Part shown: positions 47,541-60,900 of the stretch, in pieces
Position numbering within the stretch: position 1 is the stretch's first letter
Layout of the letters: every line of letters starts with the position of its first letter
From: Buddleja alternifolia
Lineage: Eukaryota > Streptophyta > Magnoliopsida > Lamiales > Scrophulariaceae
Assembly (NCBI GenBank): GCA_019426215.1
Contig: CM033408.1
Coordinates: 20,652,375 to 20,716,374 of the forward strand
Reading direction: 5' to 3'
DNA length: 64,000 nucleotides
The notes under the pieces: model-generated
The model's database searches: none
What the model was told of the DNA's origin: nothing
Seen by the model: the letters and a program-made list of their open reading frames with translations, nothing else
Position numbers and translations under genes: made by a program

Positions 47541-49510
47541 TCAACTTGCGGTACCGCCCTCCGCATCAGCTTCCCCATCACTAGAGTCGGGGACGTTCTC
47601 ATACAACCATGTGAAGTCATCGTCGGGGTAATGACCGCTCTCACGAAGAGTCATACGGCACTTGCGAACCGTCTTGGTCATAAAGCTCCGAGCGATGCTG
47701 TATGCCCGCTTGTTGCACTCGTCAATAAAGGCGGCGCTCTTGCGAAATTTATCCACCGCCGGCTTACAGGCATCGCTCAAAGTCTTTTTCTCAGCATCTG
47801 AGCTAAAGAAACAACTACCACTAGACTTCTCTGTCTCGAGATTCTTCTTAGCATCCTTATATTTCTTCTCCCACGAGTCAGCTAAATTCTTACCTCCAAA
47901 GAACCTTGAGAGAAACTTCTGGTTCTGCTGACGGCTCTCCTCATATTCCTTTTCCACTTCCTCACACCTAAGTCGAAGGCAGTGTGATAGTTGGACCGAC
48001 TGGCAAAAATAAAAAAATTAGGTAAAAACTCGGATACATGAACATGTAGCCTCTAAATAATAGTAGTAACACGTGTAAATGCTTACCCGATCGGCCCCAG
48101 TGCAAATCTCCTGGTCGTGGTGTTCGACTGGCAGGGATGATAAGCGGGTAGAGTCGTAATTCGTCACGTCCACCCTCATCAATGACCACGGGGTCACAGA
48201 ATTAGTGTATCCCAAAAGGAGCTAACTTTGGGGTCCAAATTTGCCCTGGAGTTAAACAAACATGTGCCAAGGCCGGAGGAACTGGAGTCCCCCGGAGAAG
48301 AAATGCGAGCACGCTTCGCTGGTAGAGCTGGCGGAGGCAAAGAACAAGAGGGCACATGACCCCCTGAAATGGCTCCCTTTGAGGGGCTGCTCCTTTACTA
48401 TGGCTGGTTCTAGGAGAAGAGTGGATGAAACCCCCACAGATGTTTTCTCCATCCCCTCTCTCCAACACCACAATGTCTTGAGAGCTAGCGTGGGTGACCA
48501 ATTTTAGGGCTCTGGGCACCCCTAGAGCCTAAACCCGCCATCATGGAATCGAACTCCAGTGTACATGTCACTTGCTCAGGTGGGGCAAAATCCAAGGGTG
48601 TAACAACCACAGTCATGCTCTTCAGGGCGAGGCGCGAGGGCACTGACGGATGGGCCCCATCACCATGGCTGAGTGGGGGTATGAGGAGTCACAGGGGCGG
48701 TAGAGCTCACTTTGCCACCCGTGCTCACCCTAGCTCCTGCAAAAATACATAAGAAGGCCAAGCGTTAGTATGAAAAAGCATAAGGCCAAACCACGCTTAA
48801 GAGCTACAACATGAGATAAGAAAAAGTTAAAAGCACAAGTATACCATGACTATATAAGTGGCTAACATCGAACTTTTGGTCAAATAAACATGTCTTGCTA
48901 AAAATAGTTCTAAGTTGTTTTTGAGCACGGGTGCCCTTGTGAGGGGTAACACCCCCATTCCAACGCAATGGCGTCGCTATGCCCAAATGGTCGAAAGGAA
49001 AATAGGAGAACTTTGTTTTTCAAGTACCCCTCCTACCCTCTAAGAACCTAACCGGTAAAGGAAAAAAATACACGAAAGGTGCGGTAGAGCATATCTTAAC
49101 CGCAAACAAAGCTTGGAAGACATCCAAATTTATCTCGAGGCTCAGCTCGGTAAATCGACAAATGAAACCCTAAAAAAAGATGAAACAATTGGGGGTCAAT
49201 TGGCTTATACAAATTTGATAGTAGGCTAAGATTTCCCTAAAATCCTACGATAGGGGAGGGTGAACCCCGAGCGAAAATACTCTAAATAAAGGGTCACGTG
49301 CCCCTCAGAAGGGTAAAAAATTCAACAACCCGCTATAGATATTAGCAACTCAAAGTCTACCGTGGTATCCTTGAAGAGTGCTAAAAGTTCGACTTTAGTG
49401 ATAGTGGAATCACAAAAGTCGAAAGCAAGACCCTCCTGAAAAGCCGGACCCTCACTCTCCGGGGAAGAATGGCTCCCTCGCCCTATGAAAAGTAGGAGGT
49501 TCAATCAACA
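47541..49510 (-). pseudogene. Antisense ORF, putative gypsy-type transposase family (Transposase_28-like), decayed
   Basis: Running against gag-pol in the 3' half of the element. In the upstream part, frames near 49504-49000 show EGHVTLYLEYFRSGFTLP, then a block ending INLDVFQALFAVKIC, then KTKFSYFPFD. These are the landmarks of the domain described in plants as 'putative gypsy type transposon'. Stops and frameshifts separate the pieces. The downstream part, 47957-47541, is a clean 138-codon frame: a Lys/Glu-rich coiled-coil-like segment, then MTLRESGHYPDDDFTWLYENV and an acidic tail. Known: antisense extra ORFs between pol and the 3' LTR occur in Tat-lineage elements; their role is unknown. 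A TATA-like region in the 3' LTR could drive it (inference). Confidence 0.7.
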
Positions 49511-50129
49511 ACGAGTCCTTAATAGATGTTATCTAAGACGATAACACATATACAAAAAATTTACACACCCAAAGGGACTTAATAAAAAACCAACAAGAGG
49601 TAAGACGACCCCGACATCGCTCCTTGAGATATACCCCTAGAATCACACTATGTTATGGGGAATGAAGACAAGGCACTGACCGCGAGACCGAATCCTTGAG
49701 GTATCTACGCTGCGCCCCCAGACAAAGTGCTCCATGAGGGCGAAGAGGGTATAGGTTGAATCGATGAAAGCGAGGGTAGAAAAGCAAGCAATCTCTTCAG
49801 CTATTATCATAACACCATAAAAAGGGAAGCAAATGCAAAAAAAATACTATCTTTACCTTGGTTACATTGGCTTTTGCCCCATTGTTGGTTAAGGGAGAAA
49901 ACTCCAAGAGAGAGAATTTCCAAATAGAGGATTTTTGAAAAAGTGTGAGGAGATGAATGAGAGTTGTGGGTTAAATGCCAACAACCCGTCTATACTTAAA
50001 ACAAAAGGTGGATGAGGGGCTTTTATGACCCATTACCCAATACAACTTGAAGCTAAGTGGCACTACCTAAGCGGAATTACTTCTACTCCCGGATATCCCA
50101 TCGGGTAAACCCGGGAGTGGGAGACATTA

Positions 50130-50648
50130 TGATGTATACCAAAAATACCTAGGGGCAAAGACATAACAGACCTTAAGCTGCTTATTATTATTAGCATGAT
50201 CCCAACTCGGGCCGGGGAGCCACCAGTGGATCTAAACCGCGGGTAATATATTAATCGAGCCTAAAGGGCTGACAGCCCATTGGGATTATAGTCGATTACA
50301 TTATGGGGGCAATAAGATTAGTTAGGCCACTTTAATAGTCTAAGGGCTAAATAACGGGTATAATACTAAGTTCGGACGGCTGCTACTAAAGTTGAGCCCA
50401 CGACACATAGCCCACTACCAGCTTTATATAAATACCTTAGAAGAGCTGGTAAATGCTCATTATCTACTCTCTCCAGAAAAATACACTGACTAAGTTTGAG
50501 AGTAATTCCAATAAAGAACTACGAACTGACTTGATCCTCATTCATGGGGTACGCAGGCGGCTCACTTAAAGTGAGTGCAGTCTATACATTTATCGTAAGT
50601 TCTCCACCCTACGTGATAATTTCTGACTGACGATTTTTACCATCATCA
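50130..50648 (+). repeat. 3' LTR of the Tat-type element
   Basis: About 519 bp, TGATGTATACC to CCATCATCA. It carries an insertion near 50160-50190 and a deletion near 50600 relative to the 5' LTR. Confidence 0.85.
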
Positions 50649-50894
50649 ATATATATATATACATTTAAATAATTTCGACCGACTAAAATCTCTAGTTTAT
50701 ACTCTTTTTTATGTCTTCGTTTGTTCTTCATGGTATTTGGTTTGTCGAGCAACAATATCCACAAGTTGAAATGTGTCGCACTACTTTCGCAATACTAATT
50801 AATTATACTTCACTTCTCTGATTCCCTTTGTCCAATTTTCTGTTTAATATTGTCTCCTTCAACTACTTACTTACATGTATATACTTTTAAATTT

Positions 50895-52116
50895 AGAGGT
50901 TTTTTCCAAAATATTACTTCTAGAAAAAATTATTCCCAAATTAGTACTACCTGGAAAATAATTGTCAAATTATTACTCTTAGTGCCACATGTATTGTCAT
51001 GTGTACAAAACTTATTTAATTGAATTTTCTTATTCTTTCTCCTAATTTCATGGCCCACATGGAATTACTAATTTTAGTTTCCTACTCTGAAAATTCACGT
51101 CTTCCCAACTTCATGTACACCAAGTCTTTTCATTTTATTTTTTTTGATAATTCATGTTCACCAAGTCACGAACAAAAAAAATTGTGAATATAGATTTCCA
51201 TGGAAACAATTCTCTTTTTGCACCATTATTTCCACTAATCGTCGAAACAAAATTTTCTTTTCCACCAATTATCAACACACTGACAGTTGCTGGGGCATGA
51301 AGATTAAGTATTTTCCCCAATTATTCTTCTTTTGGGTTGCTTGAACATGAAAAATAAAAAAAATACTAAAAGCACCCTAAAATAATTTTTTATATCCAAA
51401 AAATTCATGAAAATATTTTCAATATAGAAAATCCATTCAACAAACTTTTCATTTTTATCTAAAAAATTAGAAAGTTAAGATTAATAATTTTTTAGACTAA
51501 ATTTCGTTCATTCCTATCATAATCTAAAATATAGTTTTGACAATTAAAATCAATTTTAATTTCGGTTTAACATGATCTAGAAAGAAAGGTGTCTGCTGAC
51601 AATCATAGAATTGTAATTCTTATTGTATTCAAAAGCAATAATCAGCATTTTATAAAAGCATTGAGTATTTCGATAATATCATTTTTTTAGAGCTATTTTT
51701 TTATATAAAAAAAACAGTGATTATAAGTGAATTATTATGCATCTGATTATTTATTCAAAACTTGGTCCAATACTACATGTGACGTTTTCGAAATGATGCA
51801 TACATAAATTTTACATATGATTTTAATTTAATTATTATAAATAGTTAGAAATTCGTGCAATAGAAAAACGAAAAAAAAAAGACTAAATTTTTTTTTTTTG
51901 GTGAGAGAGAAGGATTAAAAATGGTGAGGAATATAATAACTAATAAATTCATGTGAGTCATTAAAGTAGTGAAATTTTTTTCCCAACTAATTAGTTTTGT
52001 ACACATGGCAATACATGTGGCATGTGGCATTAAGAGTAATAATTTGAGAAATATTTTTCAAATAGTACTAGTTTGAGAATTATTTTTCCTTAGAGTAATA
52101 TTTTGGAAAAACCTCT
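50895..52116. mobile_element. 1.2-kb inverted-repeat DNA element
   Basis: Ends AGAGGTTTTTTCCAAAATA and TATTTTGGAAAAACCTCT are inverted and the match continues inward for more than 100 bases, including CATGTATTGTCATGTGTAC against GTACACATGGCAATACATG. TTAAATTT flanks at 50887-50894 and 52117-52124. It could also be read as a 10-bp duplication with shorter ends. Non-coding centre; family uncertain (hAT or MULE). Confidence 0.7.
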
Positions 52117-52124
52117 TTAAATTT

Positions 52125-54283
52125 ATCCTGAGCTGGAATAATCCACAAACTGATAAAAAAATATTATTATCAAAAACTAAAAATTGGATGTATGTATTTA
52201 AAAAATATCAACATGCATATGCTATGAGCGCCTTTGCTACTTTTATGATTGGACTTTGGTGTTATGAGTGTGATTGATAGTTTCTTTTATATTTCTTTTT
52301 CACTCAAATTCAACCGCCTTTTTTTCTTATTACATAAATGTATTTTTATTTTTTACTCTCTGAAATTTTTATTTTAGTTTATCATTTCTATGTAAAATGT
52401 CAAAATATGTTTCATCACATTCATCACCCGTAACGAGATATGGAAAAGAAATTTTAATCCGAAAAAAGAAAAACGAGTACTGATAAAAAAAAGGAAGTTG
52501 TTAAATGCAACCCAACTTTTGCTATTGACACTCCAACTTTTATTTAATTTTGTCAAAAAGACGAAGAAAACCTTCACTGTGTTAAAAGAAATTTTTTGAA
52601 CACAATTTATTTTATTATTTTGTTCTTGTTAAATCTGTTTTGCGCAAATCTTAGTTAGTTAAATAGCGTATGACAAAAATTCAGTATTAATATGTACGAG
52701 TATATTACAAACTTTTGTTGAAAGTCATAGTTAAAAATGTGGCTAAAAAGTACGGAATGGAAAATAAACAGATTTGTAGGCATACGAGTAAAAATAAATT
52801 ATTCGGGAATAAAGGTACAAGTAATTTTTATATTTTTTTGTAAGGTATAATGCTTGTAGTAACTTTTAAATTATGAAAAAAAAATTATGCGTTATTCATT
52901 GACAATAATTAATATTTTAGTAAATTATTAATATTTTTGCTTCTTAATTGTATAATATTCAATTAATAATTCTATTAATTTCAATATAGTTTTCTAAATT
53001 TTAAAAATAAATAGTTCTTTTTGTCAAGCATAAAACACTATTCGTCCAATATAATATGAAAAAATACGTATATTAAATGATTCAACTCAAAAGTACGAGT
53101 ATTATTTGTTATATTCAAGATGCATACGAGACACATAAATGTTCCCCCCCAGTTATATGTACATGTATAACACGAGTACAATACGAGTTTTGAGTCAAAC
53201 AGAGATGTAAAACATATTCAAGACAACTCCGCATACAATATCTAGAAACACGACTAGAGATAACATGAAGAATGTTATTGACATTTATATTGTGACCTCA
53301 CAAATAAGAAATAATTTCATCTTACAATATTTGGATAAATTGATTGAAATAAAAGAAAATTCTGTTTCTATATTTACTTTATTACCTAACAATTTGAAAT
53401 GATTTTATTTATTGTCATCTACTTTGATTTGAGACTTTACAAATCATGTATGAACATACAAATATTATATTGCAAATGGTAAAAAGTGTAAAAATTAACT
53501 AATTTTTTTAAAAAATTAATATCTTAAATTATTCTAGAAATAAATATTCATCAAGCAAAATATTTAACAAAAGCCCTGACTTTTGTTTTCAAAAGTCAAC
53601 AATGTTTAAAATGCACAAAAAAAAAAAAGATTGAAAAACTATGAAGAAATAAAATTACCAATTGTATTACTAATGGGCTAATTAGTACTTGACAATATTT
53701 TAGATTTCCTCAAAGCTGATAGTATTTACAATCTCTAACATTTCATCCAACTCCTCTAAATCATTTTTATTGTTTCGGTTGTCCATTGCAAAAATTATTA
53801 TTTTTTTATTGCAACCACAATTCTAATTAATTTAATTCAAAAGCAACCAAGAAACAAAATATATGCAGCAACTAGTGGATGTATATTTTATCTTAAAAAG
53901 TTGGAAAATAAGGAGAATATTTCCTTTTTTTCCTTTACAAAAAGTTTAAAGGGCATGTTTTTATGTTTTTCCGTGCCTATTTTTCCGGACAAAATTTATC
54001 AAGGTTCAACATTTTTTATTTTGGAGTCCATTAGTATTTTTGATAGTACAAGATACAATTATGTTTTGCACTAATTTATATTATTTTGATATTAAGGATA
54101 ATTTTATCCTCTTGAAAAAATATAACGGAATGTGAAATGCTAATAACAAATGTTGGAGTACCGTTAACAACTACAAAAGAAAATGGTATTTCCTTCTCCA
54201 TCCTTCCATATTTCCGTTATTGTTCTTTCCAATTTTTTACTGGACAAAACACGAAACTAAAACCATTTTGGGTGCTATTTTGT
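52125..54283. other. Intergenic spacer upstream of LSM4
   Basis: Very AT-rich. No gene, repeat terminus or RNA gene recognised before the telo-box region. Confidence 0.5.
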
Positions 54284-54291
54284 AAACCCTA
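54284..54291 (+). promoter_or_regulatory. telo-box AAACCCTA upstream of LSM4
   Basis: AAACCCTA lies just upstream of the inferred LSM4 leader, and a second AAACCCT-like word occurs near 54331. Telo-boxes are common near transcription starts of plant genes for ribosome and RNA-processing functions, which fits LSM4. Motif seen; function inferred. Confidence 0.5.
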
Positions 54292-54339
54292 ACAAGATGA
54301 GGGGTAAAATAGCAAATTTTAAATAATATTAAACCCTCT

Positions 54340-54428
54340 TGTCCTCTGCAGCGACCCCGCCATTACAACATTACAGCATTTGTTTGGTTGCCGGACGGAA
54401 AGCGGAGAGACCAAAAATCAAAATTAGG
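54340..54428 (+). other. Probable 5' non-coding exon of LSM4 with leader intron
   Basis: The stretch from about 54340 to 54427 ends in AG followed by GTTAGG, a plausible donor (a second GT follows at 54433). The acceptor TTTTTGCAG ends at 54689, so the leader would skip a 260-base intron before the short exon carrying the ATG. Boundaries are inferred from splice signals only. Confidence 0.45.
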
Positions 54429-54714
54429 TTAGGTACGATCTTCAATCTTCATCCCCCATTCTCATATTTTGTCATTAATTATTTGTATTTATATATGTTG
54501 TTTTTTACTTCTGAAATAGTTTTAAACTCGGGTAAACTAGCACATGATTATTGCGCTACCGTACTTCAATTTTTTTTATTTTTTTTCCGTATGTTATATC
54601 ATTTGTCTTTTTTTTTTTTGCTGAAAATTGACTGATTATTTGTTCATAACTGTCAGTTTGATCGTATTTTGTTTATTTTCTTTTTGCAGGCCGTGTAATT
54701 TTTGTCTGATAATA

Positions 54715-54897
54715 ATGGTACGTTCAAGATTGAAGCTAAAATAAGGGCTTCCTTTATGCTGTTTCGTTTGAAATTCTACTTTGATTTTTGAATTCCGACC
54801 TTTTTATTTATTTTTACTTATTTTTTGTATTTTATTTATAGCTGCCACTTTCGCTGCTCAAGACTGCTCAAGGCCATCCCATGGTAACTTGTCTCTA

Positions 54898-54943
<46 letters not shown>

Positions 54944-57900
54944 GACTTAGTTTTGTTTTTGTTGATTTGTTTATGTTTCGTGTTCGACAATGATTATTTA
55001 TTTGTAGCTTTCTTTGGATGGTGAAAATGAATGGGAAATAGGGACTAGGAGTTTTAATTTAAGCCAGGTTACGTAAAGCTGGCAAACAAATGCTGGAGGC
55101 AAACCAAAATAACAAATTTAAATTTCTTTAAAAACCTGACTTATTTATTGAGCTCACCGCTCACTGCTTCTTCATTTCCGTTATTCTAATCTATGTGCAG
55201 AGCTGCTCATAATTGTTTCCTCGTAATTGTAAAGGCCGCTACATGGTTGCCACAGCCAGAAAGAGTGAATTTTCATATAAGAACAAGGCGAAAAACAGTG
55301 ACATTGCGACCAATAGTGCCACAGAAAAGTTAACCAAATCTTTACAAAATTATATATAAGTTATTGGGTAAATAGAAAAAGCTAAGCATGATGATTTTGA
55401 TTCAATAACCACTTTTGTGTTGCATTTCTCAAGATTATAAGAATTTCTGTTTCCATGTTTGATGGTACCTTTTTTTGGTTATCTCAGTGTATGCTTGATG
55501 TTAACATCTTGTGTGCAAGTCTGTATGGTTTTTACGTACATATTATATTCTTTATGTTGCTACTTATGCTATTATCCGTGTAAAACAATGGTTATTGGTG
55601 GCAGTTGGTGGAGCTAAAAAATGGGGAAACTTATAATGGTCATTTGGTGAATTGTGATACTTGGATGAATATCCATCTCCGTGAAGTCATCTGTACCTCT
55701 AAGGTAACTTTTACGCGTAATCATCTGTAAACAAATGCTTTATCTCATGTGGTACGTTTGGCTATTTTATCAATTGTGGTTCTACTAATGACGATTGTAG
55801 GATGGAGATAGATTTTGGAGGATGCCAGAATGCTACATTCGTGGAAATACAATTAAGTACCTCAGAGTTCCAGATGAGGTAGGCCACTGTATAATTGGAA
55901 TTACATTCTTCTCTGGTCATAGTTAAATTCCCATGCTGTCCGTGTTTGTATATGAATCATCTGCTAATTGCTTGACAAGCAACTCTCTATCAACAAAGAA
56001 TCCTACACTTCATTTATTTCACTGTGGCTATAGCCATATTCATTTTATGTTGCATGAGCTCAGCTTTTTTGTTAACATAGTATCCATCACATAGAAATCA
56101 CTGCATGACCGTCTTCCTCGCTTTTTGATAATTTTTTAAGGTGGGATAATCCCTCTATATTGCCACCTCAGGTCTCTGGCATACCTGGCTGTTTTATAAT
56201 GGGTTTCCCATGGCCATGAACTGTTGCAATTAATAGAGGCACTTTGAACTGAGTAATTAGGGATATGGAAGAACTCTCTACATCTTGGATTAGTCATTAT
56301 TGGTCAAATGCTATCATCTGAGAGAATTGTTTTCTAATGCCACCTTCTTGCTGGACATCTGAATTTGTAGTTCGCAGGCCACATATGACTTGAGCAATGA
56401 CTAAAAACAGTTAAATTATATCATTCCAGGGTAAAATGTCCTTTTTCCGTTTTAAATAATAAAAATTCATTAACTGCAATTCAAAGGAATACATGGTTTT
56501 AGAAAGCTATCATCTTATCATCTGTGAGTTGTATCCCAAGGGGTGGTTCTGGGGGGTAAAGCCAGGCTTCATGTATATGCTTGACGATAAGGTGACGCGA
56601 TGATATACATGTCTGGCTGTTGAGCCTTATAATATCCAATGGTTCCATGTCCCCATTACTTTGGATTTGCTCCAGTGAAACAAATAGCTCTCAATTAAAA
56701 ATTTCAGAGATCCTCTGCTGCTGATACCCTTTGAGCTAAGTTGGTTGGTGTTTTAAGCTTATTGCATCTAGGAATCGGCTATTTCAAGATAAACTTACAA
56801 CCTTCGTTTAAATTGGTCGTGGTCTTTATGTTTATCACTCTCAGCTTTCTTTGCCCTTCTTTCCCTTGCTGGAATGATGTTCCTTAAGCCAAATGAGACA
56901 ATGATGTGCTCCAGAAGCTGTTGCTTATTTTAGCTTTTGTCAACTGTCATTTGGAGGCCCTTTAAGGTTAGTCTGTATCTGTGCAGTGGCACAAGCCTCT
57001 ATTGAGACACCTTGTGTTGAAGGGCATCCATCTGATGATGAAAACATAGAATGTCGCTAGCTAAGTAGAGCCTTTTTCTTGGACTTTTTGTACGATTCTT
57101 TTGTAATGGTGCAATGCGCCTTTGTTTTTGGTTTCTGGTTGATACTTGATTGTCCTGCTTCCATTTGTTGTATTACATGCTAAAATGATTAGAAGTGCAA
57201 GGTTGAGTGTGCTCAAGCATTCCCCTAGCTTCTTTGCCTTCTCTTGTATCCTTTTGTGATGTATTTTATTGTGCAGTCATATTTTTTTTTTTTCCGTTTC
57301 AGGTCATTGATAAAGTTCAGGAAGAAACAAAGAGTCGATCAGGTAATAAATACTATTACAAATATTTTGTATGTTTCACAACCACTAAAAGAGTTTTTAA
57401 TGCAAATACACCTTGGTGCTCCTTATTGTTGTTGTCTCATACTGTTCTTTTTGGAGCTTGGAGAACTAAAATCCCAGGTTCCAGTGTACTTCAGGTTTAA
57501 TGTCTAATTTGTCATGATTATGGAGTCTGACTTCGATATGTGAGCACTAAGAATTGAAATACAGATCCTTCCATGTTATGATTTCAAATTCAAATCTGAT
57601 ACTCCCTTCCAGAATTGAAACTCCTATTCTGCATTTATGTATCTGTAGGTGAAGGTTGCTCATTTATCTACTATCTTTACCGTATCTCCTTAAATGTTAG
57701 TTAAAAAGTAGTGGCTAGTTTAGATGTAGATGGGGTTTAGAAAGTAATTGCATTTCTGAAAAAGTGAAAATGTAATATTTGGTAACTCCAAAAAGAAAAT
57801 AGGAGCTTCCCCAGTCCACGGGGTGGAGGCCCATAATCAAGACGTGGCACAATGGGCTCTGCTACTAATTTATTTTGTCTTTGCCTTGTGGAAATGATTC

Positions 57901-60900
57901 CAATACATGATTGATGAGTCTTCCTCCCACAATCCATGTAGGTATCACAATCCCCCCACCCCTTTGGACAAGTGGAGTCCTCATTATGTTCATTCCTCAA
58001 TTCAGAACCACCCCAAGAACACATTTGGTCGGGCTTCCAACAGTATTGATACCATAATTGTCCATGGCAAATTTTCATGGAAAATTGCAAAATTGGTACT
58101 GTAAGTTGGCCTACATGTTTTTTTGGTACAATAAGTTTGGCCGGGTAGCAATTCGAGTACATTAACTTGAAAAAATTCGCACTTTTTGTACAAATTGGCC
58201 AGAAAATTTTAAATTTGGCCGGAAAATGTCATTTGGCGGGAAAATTAACTTGAAGTTGGGGATTTTGCCGAAATGGAGGGAAAATTACCTTTAATTTGTG
58301 GATTTTTGCTTATGGAAGGAAAATTGACCTTTAATTTGGGGATTTAACTTAAATACTTTTAATTTATTTAAATTTTGGAATTTTATTTCAAATATTTGTT
58401 TATCTTAGTTATGTTTTTATTTATTATAAATAAAATTTGTATAATTAATATATCTATAAAATAATTTAAAGTAACAAATTATAATATTATATGTCTATTC
58501 AAACTAATTTTTTTTTCTTACTTGGTATTCTGAATTTTCCTATTTTTTTTTTCCAAAAAAATGATATTTTCTTTCTTCATTTTTATTTTTCAATTTTTTT
58601 TATTATTTTGTATTATTTGCTAATTTTTCAAATTTTTTTTGATTATTTTGCGATTTTTTCATTTTTTATGGTTTTTACATTTATGGTTTTTTTAATTTTT
58701 AATTAAATTTATTTTTTGTCAATGGAAATATTTTGCCGCCATTAAAATTTGTTTTACTTAAATTTATAAATTAGTTTGAGATGTAATTTCTAATGTTTTG
58801 TAGTGTTTTACAATATATATATTTTTTTAATCTTGTATTTTTTAAATTGCCATAAGTTTTCACAAAGAATTGATTTTGTTTTCTAATTTTATTTTATTTT
58901 CTGATTTTTTTGGAAAAAAAAATTCAAAATTTGTTTTAGTTTCTACTTTTTTATTTTTCAGAGTTTTTAATTTATTTATTTCGTCAATGGAAAAAAATGG
59001 TATTTATCTAAAAATGTACATGCCAACTTGGAGTGCCAATTTTACCAATTTAAAAACAAAATAAATTCTGAAATTGTTTTGGAAAAGTACCAATTTAAAA
59101 CAAAATATTCTAAAATTCTAAAAAAAATTCAGAAAAATTAAAATAATATTAAAAAACAGAATCGAATTGTTTTTGGAAACTTATGAAAATTCATAAAATA
59201 TAAGAAAAATAAAAAAATGAAAAATATTAAAATATTTTTAAAAAATAGAAAATATTAGAAATTATACCTCAAACTAATTTTTAAATTTAAGTAAAACAAA
59301 TCTTATTGGCGGTAAAAGATTTCCATTGACAAAAAATAAATTAATTAAAAACTAAAAAAATAGTTAAAAACTAATAAAATTTGTAAATAATCAAAACAAT
59401 TTTGATAAATCAGCAAATAATACGAATTAAAAATAATTAGAAAAAGAAAAACAAAGAAGGAAAAAAAACCATTTTGTGTTTTGAAAAAATAGGAACATTT
59501 AGAATACTAAGTAAAAAAATAATTTAGTTTCAATGTATGCATAAATATTACAATTTTTTACTTTAAATTATTTTATAGATATATTAATGATACAAATTTT
59601 ATGTATAATAAATAAAAAAAATAACTGAGATAACAAGTATTGAATTGAAATTTCCAAAAATTTAAATAAATGAAAAAAATTGAAAGTATTTGAGTTAAAT
59701 CCACAAATTAAAGGTTAATTTCCCCTCCATATGCAAAAACCCCTAAATTGAAGGTAATTTTCCCTCCATTTCAGCAAAATCTCCAAATTCAAGTCAATAT
59801 AACCGCCAAATGGCATTTTCAGGCCAAATTCAAAATTTTCTGTCCAATTTGTGCCAAAATTGCGAACTTTTTCAAGTTAATGTACTCAAATTGTTACCCT
59901 ACCAATTTATTGTACCAAAAAAACGTGTAGCCAACTTAGAGTACCAATTTTGCAATTTCCCCAAATTTTCACATATGTCTAAGACATCATTACTTTCGCT
60001 CAAGGAAGTTGTCATTCCAAAGGTCAAATAATTGGAATAATTTCAAGTTACTCAACAATGATATCCCGTTATATTAATGCAACTAAAACTAAAAGAAATA
60101 ACATTTGCTAAAAGAAGTATCTAGTTAGTTAGGTAAGCTTGAATCAATTCTCACATTTTAGAAGATACCACAATTTGATAAAAATATCATTACTGGGAGA
60201 TCTTAGTTTAGAAGCATCCAATCTTTCATCATAGTGTTCTCGAATTGGGTAACTTTAGCTAGTCATACCTCCAACTTTCATCTTCTTGTCCAAAGGTAGG
60301 AGCTTCCCAGAGAATTACTTACTCACAAGAGAATGCTACTACAGAAAAGAGAGATCTATTTCTCCCAGTGAATATAAAATTAAACGTGAGATGAATCTCA
60401 GTAAATAAACACATATTAGAGAAAATGAAATATCCAATTTCACCAATACAAATAGTTTACAGGGCATATAAATGCATTATCATATACCTTGTTTCGCAAT
60501 GAAGATAGTAATTTAGTCATGTGTAAAAGAAATATTATTATTAACATATGTTAGACTTCCCCAAAAGTCTCCTTGATAAAGATCCAATAAGAACCATTTA
60601 CTCAGGTCCAAAATCACTATTCACCCATGCGGTCTGAAGAACTGAAGTTCAGATGTTATGTTTATTCACCTCATACAAAAGTTCAGATTGTAAATATATA
60701 CTTTTTGTACTAGGACACTCCGAAAATATAATTTTCTATGCCTTTAATTTCAATAACCAATTTCATTTATAATCAACTATATTTTATCATGAGAAAGTTC
60801 ATATGTGGATCATCTGCTTTCGAACAATTTATTCATATTCCAACGTTTAATACCAACAATTATTACAATGAGAAAATGTGATGTGTTACTTGTCAAATGA

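Larger units (their letters stand above)
41310..50648 (+). mobile_element. Tat-type Ty3/gypsy derivative: gag, protease, antisense ORF, no polymerase
   Basis: 9.3 kb. LTRs at 41310-41843 and 50130-50648 share TGATGTA(C/T)ACC starts and CCATCAT(C/T)A ends. The primer-binding site TTTGGCGCCGTCTATGGG starts two bases after the left LTR; a purine tract GGGAGTGGGAGACATTA precedes the right one. The flanks ATATA match, but in simple sequence. Plus-strand gag and protease lie at 42.45-45.95 kb, split by a 1.7-kb insertion at 43083-44802. An antisense ORF lies at about 49.51-47.54 kb. Only 1.6 kb separates protease from the antisense ORF, so reverse transcriptase, RNase H and integrase are missing. 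The LTRs differ by substitutions and an indel of about 30 bases. Confidence 0.88.

Noticed and set aside
48202..48519. 105-codon minus-strand frame in the Tat-type element
   Set aside because: It could be part of the decayed antisense ORF, but no domain landmark was seen, so it is not called separately.
57737..58162. 141-codon minus-strand frame in LSM4 intron 5
   Set aside because: It overlaps the foldback element's left arm, has no recognisable domain, and lies inside a host intron.
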